Source of the DNA: Betaproteobacteria bacterium
GTDB taxonomy: Bacteria; Pseudomonadota; Gammaproteobacteria; Burkholderiales; Rhodocyclaceae
Assembly (NCBI GenBank): GCA_028065725.1
Contig: JAPTVL010000536.1
Coordinates: 1 to 17,284, forward strand
Direction of reading: 5' to 3'
DNA: 17,284 nucleotides
Shown: positions 13,653 to 17,284 of the stretch, piece after piece
Numbering within the stretch: the stretch's first letter is position 1
How the letters are laid out: each line of letters opens with the position of its first letter
The notes under the pieces: generated by a model
Seen by the model: the letters and a program-made list of their open reading frames with translations, nothing else
Database searches by the model: none
What the model was told of the DNA's origin: nothing
Position numbers and translations under genes: made by a program

Positions 13653-14011
13653 TCTTCTTCTCCTGCGCGGCGCTTGAACACGCCCGCCAGGACGGCCATG
13701 GCGAGCAGCGACGGGGCCAAGGCCCCTGCTGCGGTTGCCACTGCCACGTCATGCCAGCCGAAACCGCCCTGGGCCTCGCGCAGGCTCTGGTAGTAATAAA
13801 CCGCCATGGAAAGCCAGTTATGCATGCGCAGGAAATAATCAGGTGCGATGCGGGATAACATCGCACCAGCGGCATAGGCGATTGCTGGCTGCAGCAGGTG
13901 CGAATACACCAGATAAGCGGCGCCGCCTGCAATACCGCCGAGGATGAACACTCCAGAAATGACTTTCAGTTTCCAGTGCAGCAAGCGAACTTGATCGTAT
14001 TTGTCGAACAT
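13649..14011 (-). CDS. Small membrane protein encoded with the coupling protein (120 aa)
   Basis: The product has a charged N-terminus (MFDKYDQVRLLHWKLK), a first hydrophobic helix (about 17-38, VISGVFILGGIAGGAAYLVY), a weaker hydrophobic stretch around 42-53 and a C-terminal helix (about 88-110, VAVATAAGALAPSLLAMAVLAGVF), ending KRRAGEEE. I do not recognise the family. AAGGGG lies before the ATG. The 4-bp overlap with the coupling-protein gene and the shared membrane location suggest that it assists or stabilises that protein, as small membrane partners do in some mobilization systems. This role is inferred. Confidence 0.75.
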   Translation of the reverse strand: MFDKYDQVRLLHWKLKVISGVFILGGIAGGAAYLVYSHLLQPAIAYAAGAMLSRIAPDYFLRMHNWLSMAVYYYQSLREAQGGFGWHDVAVATAAGALAPSLLAMAVLAGVFKRRAGEEE

Positions 14012-14022
14012 GGCAGCCCCTT

Positions 14023-14226
14023 TTAATGTTGTTGCGAATTTTCAAAATCCATGCGCTGGAAATCGATGCGTTCCAGAATGCGGCCATACAAGGTTAACCA
14101 TAACGAGGATTCCAGGGGCGTCATGGGAATTTCAATTTTGCGATTCGCGGTGCGGTCGAATAACCGGATTCGGTATTCTCCCGGGCCGACCGCCTCGATT
14201 TCAAATCTGCGAAAGTCGGAACTCAT
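14023..14226 (-). CDS. Small hypothetical protein (67 aa)
   Basis: The product is soluble and of unknown function. The sequence FRRFEIEAVGPGEYRIRLFD followed by RKIEIPMTPLESSLWLTLY suggests a small beta-rich fold with a C-terminal helix. A clear ribosome site (AGGAG) precedes the ATG. The gene lies 11 bp before the membrane protein gene and 39 bp after the P-like gene on the same strand, so it is part of the replication-to-mobilization operon. Confidence 0.65.
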   Translation of the reverse strand: MSSDFRRFEIEAVGPGEYRIRLFDRTANRKIEIPMTPLESSLWLTLYGRILERIDFQRMDFENSQQH

Positions 14227-14265
14227 TTTTTTCTCCTGGCCCTGCGGGATTGAGGGATCTCCAGA

Positions 14266-14739
14266 TCATTCAGCTTCAGGCGAAACGCGCAGAAATTTGG
14301 CGAGCCGGGGGTCGGCGAGCGCTCGCTTGGCCGCCTCCATGCGGCGCTGTTTTGTGGCTTCGTCTGGCAGGGCAGGCAAGTTCCTGCGCCTAGCCTCCAG
14401 GTCGGCGGCCCGCACCCCTTCGACCTCGGCTGGCCGACACGCCCAGTAGAACTGCTGCCATCCGAGCGGCTGGGAGGGTGGGATGGTCTTCACGCGATCA
14501 AGGCCGGCGGCCAGCTCGGCGGCCGTCAGGTCGGCGGACTGGATTTGCCGAGCCCAGACATCGATCCACACCCGCGCCGCAGCCGGGTCGCGCACCTGCG
14601 CTGCCACCGCTGGCGACATCCCCCCCAGCGCCGCCATCAGCCGCGCGGCTGATCGGGCGGCATCCTCGCTTGGGCCGCGCCGGGGTTCCGGCGCGGTGCC
14701 TTCCATCCAGGATTTGCCAAATTCCGAAATTTTTCTCAC
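14266..14739 (-). CDS. Replication protein P-like (putative helicase loader)
   Basis: The product is 157 aa. The core from about 55 to 107 (RVWIDVWARQIQSADLTAAELAAGLDRV, then IPPSQPLGWQQFYWACRP) matches the pattern of phage replication protein P relatives: a Trp-rich helix, an x-GL-x-R-V helix and a Pro-rich turn before the FxxxCRP-type motif. Such proteins load the host replicative helicase at an origin marked by an O-type initiator. The gene starts with GTG 11 bp after the O-like gene, and its ribosome site AGAGGA overlaps the O-like stop codon. Position and partner strongly support the role, although sequence similarity alone is modest. Confidence 0.7.
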   Translation of the reverse strand: MRKISEFGKSWMEGTAPEPRRGPSEDAARSAARLMAALGGMSPAVAAQVRDPAAARVWIDVWARQIQSADLTAAELAAGLDRVKTIPPSQPLGWQQFYWACRPAEVEGVRAADLEARRRNLPALPDEATKQRRMEAAKRALADPRLAKFLRVSPEAE

Positions 14740-14750
14740 GGGGACATCCT

Positions 14751-15401
14751 CTAGTTCAGCCAGTCGGCGGCAAGCGCCCAGGCTGGGGTTGCCTGAGCTG
14801 ACGGGCGCGGGGTTGGTGGAGCGGGGGTGATCAGCAGGCGCAGCACCTTGCTTGGGAAGGCGCGGCCCAGCGGATCGGCTTGTCTGGCCACGTCGACGGC
14901 TGCAACGATGGCTTGAGGGGTGTGCTGCGCGATCTGGCTCAGCGCCTCGGCGTCGCGTTCGTCGCCCGGCTTGTGGGTGATGCCATGCCTATCAATCGCT
15001 AGGCCCCCCACAGGCGCGCGCACGCGCGCACAGGGAGAGTTTTTACTTTTACCTTTTGCTGTCCTTGCACAGCTATGCAAGGGGTGCCCTGGCGCGTTTG
15101 CAAGGGGTGCCCCAGCATCTGCACCAGGGGTGGCACTGGTGCAAGGGGTTAGCAGTTCATAGGTTGCCGCACTCCTTCCTCCACCTGCGTCCAGGCAGCG
15201 GATCGAACCCCTATGGATGAGCAGGTGCAAGACGCGCCGAGTTTGATCTTGGCTTAGCCCAGACAGTCGGGCGAGGTCGGGCACCGACACGGTCGCCTGA
15301 GTTTGGCCCTTGGCTGTGCGCCAGGCAAGGGCCAGCAGTACCAGGCGCGCCGAGCCCCGCAGGGGCGAGGCCCATGCCGCGTCCATGGCTTCTGTGCTCA
15401 C
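14751..15401 (-). CDS. O-like replication initiator with winged-helix N-terminus
   Basis: The product is 216 aa from a GTG at 15401. This start overlaps the upstream stop as GTGA, which makes it far better than an in-frame start 440 bp further upstream that would overrun another gene. Residues 14-83 form a winged helix: RLVLLALAWRT, then VSVPDLARLSGLSQDQTRRVLHLLIHRGSI and a wing. A low-complexity middle part (84-125) is encoded by iteron-like DNA repeats. The C-terminus (about 145-190, RDAEALSQIAQHTPQAIVAAVDVARQ) is helical and could contact the P-like loader. In lambda, gene O likewise contains the origin to which O binds. The arrangement O-like then P-like is conserved here. Confidence 0.75.
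   Translation of the reverse strand: MSTEAMDAAWASPLRGSARLVLLALAWRTAKGQTQATVSVPDLARLSGLSQDQTRRVLHLLIHRGSIRCLDAGGGRSAATYELLTPCTSATPGADAGAPLANAPGHPLHSCARTAKGKSKNSPCARVRAPVGGLAIDRHGITHKPGDERDAEALSQIAQHTPQAIVAAVDVARQADPLGRAFPSKVLRLLITPAPPTPRPSAQATPAWALAADWLN
15035..15154 (-). other. Lambda-type replication origin candidate inside the O-like gene
   Basis: Four iteron-like repeats of TGCAAGGGGTGCC occur on the plus strand at 15076-15089, 15099-15113, 15120-15135 (degenerate) and 15140-15154, with start spacings of 23, 21 and 20 bp. A T-rich tract (15040-15058) lies directly beside the array. The perfect arms GCACCAG / CTGGTGC (15121-15142) add dyad symmetry. Four iterons next to an AT-rich unwinding region within the initiator gene is the known layout of the lambda origin. 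Confidence 0.65.
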
Positions 15402-15826
15402 CAGAGCACCCCCTGGATTTCCAGTGCTGCCAGGTGCCAGGCCCTGAGCTGCTGCGCGCGGCGGCGCGTGATGCGGCACGCCGAGGCGTGCCGCCGAGTG
15501 TCGAGCGATTCCCAGTCTGCGGCCAGGCCGGCCGCGGCGAGGGCCGCGGAGTCGAGCGCGGCGGCCTGCGCTGCCGCCATCAGCTCGAAGGGGTCGTTGC
15601 TGGCGTCCTGGTCGGTCCAGCCGGACCACGCCTGCCGAAACGTGCTCTGCCCTTTTGCCCGGCGGGCTGCACTGCGAAGTTGCTTCCCGGCTGCTGACTT
15701 TGGTTCCCACTCTCCCCCATGCGCCGCCAGCCAAGCATCGGCGGCATCCAGGGGGCCGCCAGCGCGGGCGTGGATCGCAGCTGCGGCTGGGTCGAGCGCG
15801 GCCAGGGCGCGGGCCTGCAGGTTCAT
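15398..15826 (-). CDS. Hypothetical protein of the replication operon (142 aa)
   Basis: I do not recognise this protein. It is Ala-rich and helical: MNLQARALAALDPAAAAIHA at the start, a basic middle around KQLRSAARRAKGQSTFRQAW, and a C-terminus with CRITRRRAQQLRAWHLAALE. There are no membrane segments. The start overlaps the upstream gene by 4 bp (ATGA) and the stop overlaps the O-like start (GTGA), so it is translated as part of a tightly coupled set. Position between a regulator-like gene and the initiator suggests a replication-linked role, but this is not shown by sequence. Confidence 0.7.
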   Translation of the reverse strand: MNLQARALAALDPAAAAIHARAGGPLDAADAWLAAHGGEWEPKSAAGKQLRSAARRAKGQSTFRQAWSGWTDQDASNDPFELMAAAQAAALDSAALAAAGLAADWESLDTRRHASACRITRRRAQQLRAWHLAALEIQGVLW

Positions 15827-16140
15827 TTTTGGCCCCCAGCAACAGCCTTCCGTGGGCGTCCAGGGCCCCGGCTGGTCGGGGGAGAAGTTACTTCTTGGGG
15901 TTGAGCCGGTGCCTGGGGCTGGCCCAGCAAGGCCGCCTGAATGTCGCTGACCAAAACCAACTTTTTTTCGCGGCCCGCAATCTCAAAACGCCGCACAGTG
16001 AAGGGAAATTCGCCACGCGACATCAAATTTGCAGCGGTTTTGTAACCCGTTTCTGCAGAGCGCGAATACCCCACCAAAAATAGCGCTTCACCGGGAGCAA
16101 CAGCTATTTTTTGGCCAATGAATTGAAGTTTCGTTTCCAT
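15823..16140 (-). CDS. Small putative DNA-binding regulator (PrtN/AlpA/excisionase-like)
   Basis: The product is 105 aa and is first in the minus-strand replication operon. The region ALFLVGYSRSAETGYKTAANLM, then GEFPFTVRRFEIAGREKKLVLVSDIQAAL (about 19-71), has the outline of small winged-helix regulators such as PrtN or AlpA: a short helix pair, P-x-x-VRRxE and a following K-LVxxxDI-helix. The tail is Pro-rich and ends with RGPGRPRKAVAGG, an AT-hook-like motif. AGGGGA lies close before the ATG. As leading gene it could control replication or excision. The family call is tentative. Confidence 0.6.
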   Translation of the reverse strand: METKLQFIGQKIAVAPGEALFLVGYSRSAETGYKTAANLMSRGEFPFTVRRFEIAGREKKLVLVSDIQAALLGQPQAPAQPQEVTSPPTSRGPGRPRKAVAGGQK

Positions 16141-16266
16141 TTCCCCTTTTGTTCCTAGAAGATCGACGGGGGAAATTCTCTCGCTGGTGCTTGTTGCGCG
16201 GTTGGGGAAAGAGCAACCTTATTTGTCCTATGCTATGTAATTGTTTTTATTGTGTATATTTAACAA
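16141..16266. promoter_or_regulatory. Divergent AT-rich control region of the replication operon
   Basis: This spacer separates divergent start codons and is much richer in A/T than its neighbours. A possible plus-strand promoter is TTGTCC followed after 17 bp by TTTATT, and a TATATT box lies just downstream. GGGGGAAAT at 16168-16176 repeats the motif seen near both element ends. Operators for the flanking regulator-like products are likely but not resolved. Confidence 0.45.
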
Positions 16267-17007
16267 ATGCGAGCGACATCGGAAATGAAAGAAGCATGGC
16301 GAATCTGCGCAGTAGAAATTCGCCAGCGCAGCGGTCTTGGAACTGGGCTGTTGGAGCGCAGGATGGCGGTCGGCGACGGCACCGGGCGGGGGTGGCGACG
16401 GTGGATGGCGCCAGAGCCGCCGATGCCCCGGCGCTGGCCCGAATTGGCCCAAGAGGCGCTAGCTCTAGGCTGGCTGTCAAGCCGGGCCGCGCAGGGGCTG
16501 CTGGATGCGGCGGCGGCGGCGGGCGACCGTATGGCAATGGCCCGCGCTCGCGAGGTGGAGCGTCGAGCGCCCGCGTTGCCCGCGCCGCCCAAGTTGCCGT
16601 TCGATCTGCCCCCACCCGTCCCCAGGGACGCCCTGCTATTCTCCCCTCTGTTCTCCCGCACAAACCTCAGGGCCGGGTTGGACTCAAGAACTGCGGCCCG
16701 CTACCTCGCGCGGCATGCCATCAAGGCCGCCAACCGATCCGGGCAAGGCAAGGGGAGCGGCGGGCCCTGGGCGGTGCGCAAGATCCTTTTTTTGAAGCAA
16801 ACTGATGAGGGAATAGTCTGGCTAAGGGCTGTGGCTGCCCTGCGGCCCGTGATTGAGCGCCTGGGCCTGGCTGGGGCCGAGCCCCGGGACAAAGGGGGTC
16901 GACCGGCTGGCAATCCTGGCCGTGCCCTAGATGCCGCCAGCCAGGCCCTCGAAGGCGCACTGCAGGCCGCATATGAGCGGCTGGGCTATCCGCCGCCACA
17001 GCCCTGA
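16267..17007 (+). CDS. Hypothetical protein, possible regulator (246 aa)
   Basis: I do not recognise the family. The N-terminal 70 residues include AWRICAVEIRQRSGLGTGLLERRMAVGDGTGRGWRRWMAPE and RRWPELAQEALALGWLS, which could form an HTH-like unit. The middle is Pro-rich (LPAPPKLPFDLPPPVPRD), followed by the conserved-looking SRTNLRAGLDSRTAARYLARHAIKAANRSG. The C-terminus is basic and Ala-rich with no membrane helices. No clear ribosome site precedes the ATG; an ATG at 16285 is possible. It is transcribed away from the replication operon, as a repressor of that operon might be. It ends about 150 bp before the right attachment core. Confidence 0.65.
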   Translation: MRATSEMKEAWRICAVEIRQRSGLGTGLLERRMAVGDGTGRGWRRWMAPEPPMPRRWPELAQEALALGWLSSRAAQGLLDAAAAAGDRMAMARAREVERRAPALPAPPKLPFDLPPPVPRDALLFSPLFSRTNLRAGLDSRTAARYLARHAIKAANRSGQGKGSGGPWAVRKILFLKQTDEGIVWLRAVAALRPVIERLGLAGAEPRDKGGRPAGNPGRALDAASQALEGALQAAYERLGYPPPQP

Positions 17008-17060
17008 AGCGCATCGGGGGGAGCCGTGGGGGAGCGCCCTAGGGATTTATAGGGAACACT

Positions 17061-17088
17061 GGGGGAAATTAGGGGGAATCGTTCCCCC
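17061..17088 (+). repeat. Paired GGGGGAA(A/T) repeats, putative right arm-type integrase sites
   Basis: GGGGGAAAT (17061-17069) and GGGGGAATC (17072-17080) start 11 bp apart, the same spacing as the pair at 1361-1380. The second copy is also part of a perfect inverted repeat GGGGGAA TCG TTCCCCC (17072-17088). Confidence 0.5.
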
Positions 17089-17097
17089 AAAAGGACG

Positions 17098-17127
17098 AAA
17101 AAAAGCCCACAGTGCTAATGTGGGCTT
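17098..17127 (-). terminator. Rho-independent terminator near the right end
   Basis: AAGCCCAC (17103-17110) and GTGGGCTT (17120-17127) pair perfectly around a 9-nt loop. On the minus strand the stem runs into a T-tract (A residues at 17098-17102). It would stop transcripts entering the element from the right flank, and weakly those leaving it. Confidence 0.7.
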
Positions 17128-17158
17128 GTTCTGTAAATTGCTGATTTATTTCATACTT

Positions 17159-17173
17159 TTGGCGGAGTGGACG
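17159..17173. repeat. Right attachment core (15-bp direct repeat)
   Basis: TTGGCGGAGTGGACG is identical to 1250-1264. After this point the sequence no longer follows tRNA-Asp, so no intact tRNA is restored here. The AT-rich 30-40 bp before each core also look alike (CTGnAA..TGATTT), as if both were ends of related elements. Confidence 0.65.
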
Positions 17174-17284
17174 ACCCGCACATCTTGGGTACAACGTATT
17201 GTTCTCATTGAGCTTTTTAACTCACGCAATGGGAAAAATTCCACCACCTCTCCCCACGAAAAATTCTGCATTAAAACAATGCGA

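Noticed and set aside
15001..15160. CRISPR array
   Set aside because: The four repeats are short, degenerate and separated by under 12 bp. They fit iterons inside a coding gene. No cas genes and no regular spacers are present anywhere in the window.
15402..15842. N-terminal extension of the O-like protein
   Set aside because: The frame is open upstream, but the extension fully overlaps the coupled 142-aa gene and its translation is low-complexity Arg/Pro/Gly. The GTGA overlap marks the start at 15401.
16149..16805. 218-aa plus-strand frame overlapping the right-end hypothetical gene
   Set aside because: It is in a different frame from the 246-aa gene, starts inside the divergent control region and has an Arg/Gly/Ala-rich shadow-type translation.
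1..17284. Insertion sequence or transposase genes
   Set aside because: No DDE or HUH transposase motifs and no IS-type terminal repeats were found. All recombinase genes are tyrosine integrases.

Overview
The window is a GC-rich integrated mobilizable element of about 15.9 kb (roughly 1250 to 17173) set between AT-richer flanks. Gene families, the tRNA-Asp remnant and codon use fit a proteobacterium, probably beta or gamma. The species cannot be named from this sequence. The element has a phage-type integrase, phage lambda-like O/P replication genes, a plasmid-type ParA system, a candidate MOBC-type relaxase and a VirD4-like coupling protein, but no visible mating-pore genes. This is the layout of an integrative mobilizable element that would use a helper conjugation machine.

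Left flank and left end (1-1401): a tyrosine integrase of a neighbouring element runs off the left edge. It is followed by a 46-bp 3' remnant of tRNA-Asp(GUC). The first 15 bp of this remnant region (1250-1264) recur at 17159-17173. Paired GGGGGAATC-type repeats with the same 11-bp spacing lie just inside both ends and look like arm-type integrase sites.

Integrase and cargo (1402-8715): the element's own integrase is followed by a lower-GC three-gene cassette (TIGR04255-like protein, 68-aa protein, TQDCDL-motif protein). Next come a DUF4160/DUF2442 pair on the minus strand and a ParA plus ribbon-helix-helix operon with a clear promoter and operator. An FRG-domain gene, two tiny membrane proteins and a retron-type reverse transcriptase follow. 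The TIGR04255 cassette, FRG gene and reverse transcriptase look like accessory cargo, plausibly anti-phage.

Mobilization backbone (8776-14226, all minus): a one-TM proline-rich protein, a gene-free GC-rich stretch with strong hairpins and palindromes, a second ribbon-helix-helix protein, the relaxase candidate, the coupling protein and two small proteins. Two copies of a palindromic GCGTCCATACGC repeat bracket the relaxase and ribbon-helix-helix genes and are candidate oriT or operator sites.

Replication and control module (14266-17007): overlapping minus-strand genes run from a small regulator-like protein through an unknown protein to an O-like initiator and a P-like helicase loader. The O-like gene contains four iteron-like repeats next to a T-rich tract, the arrangement of the lambda origin. 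A divergent unknown plus-strand gene ends the module before the right attachment site.

The points most worth follow-up are the retron-type RT without a recognisable msr-msd, the three-gene TIGR04255 cassette, the structured hairpin region at 10.37-10.54 kb, and the lambda-style origin in a mobilizable element.
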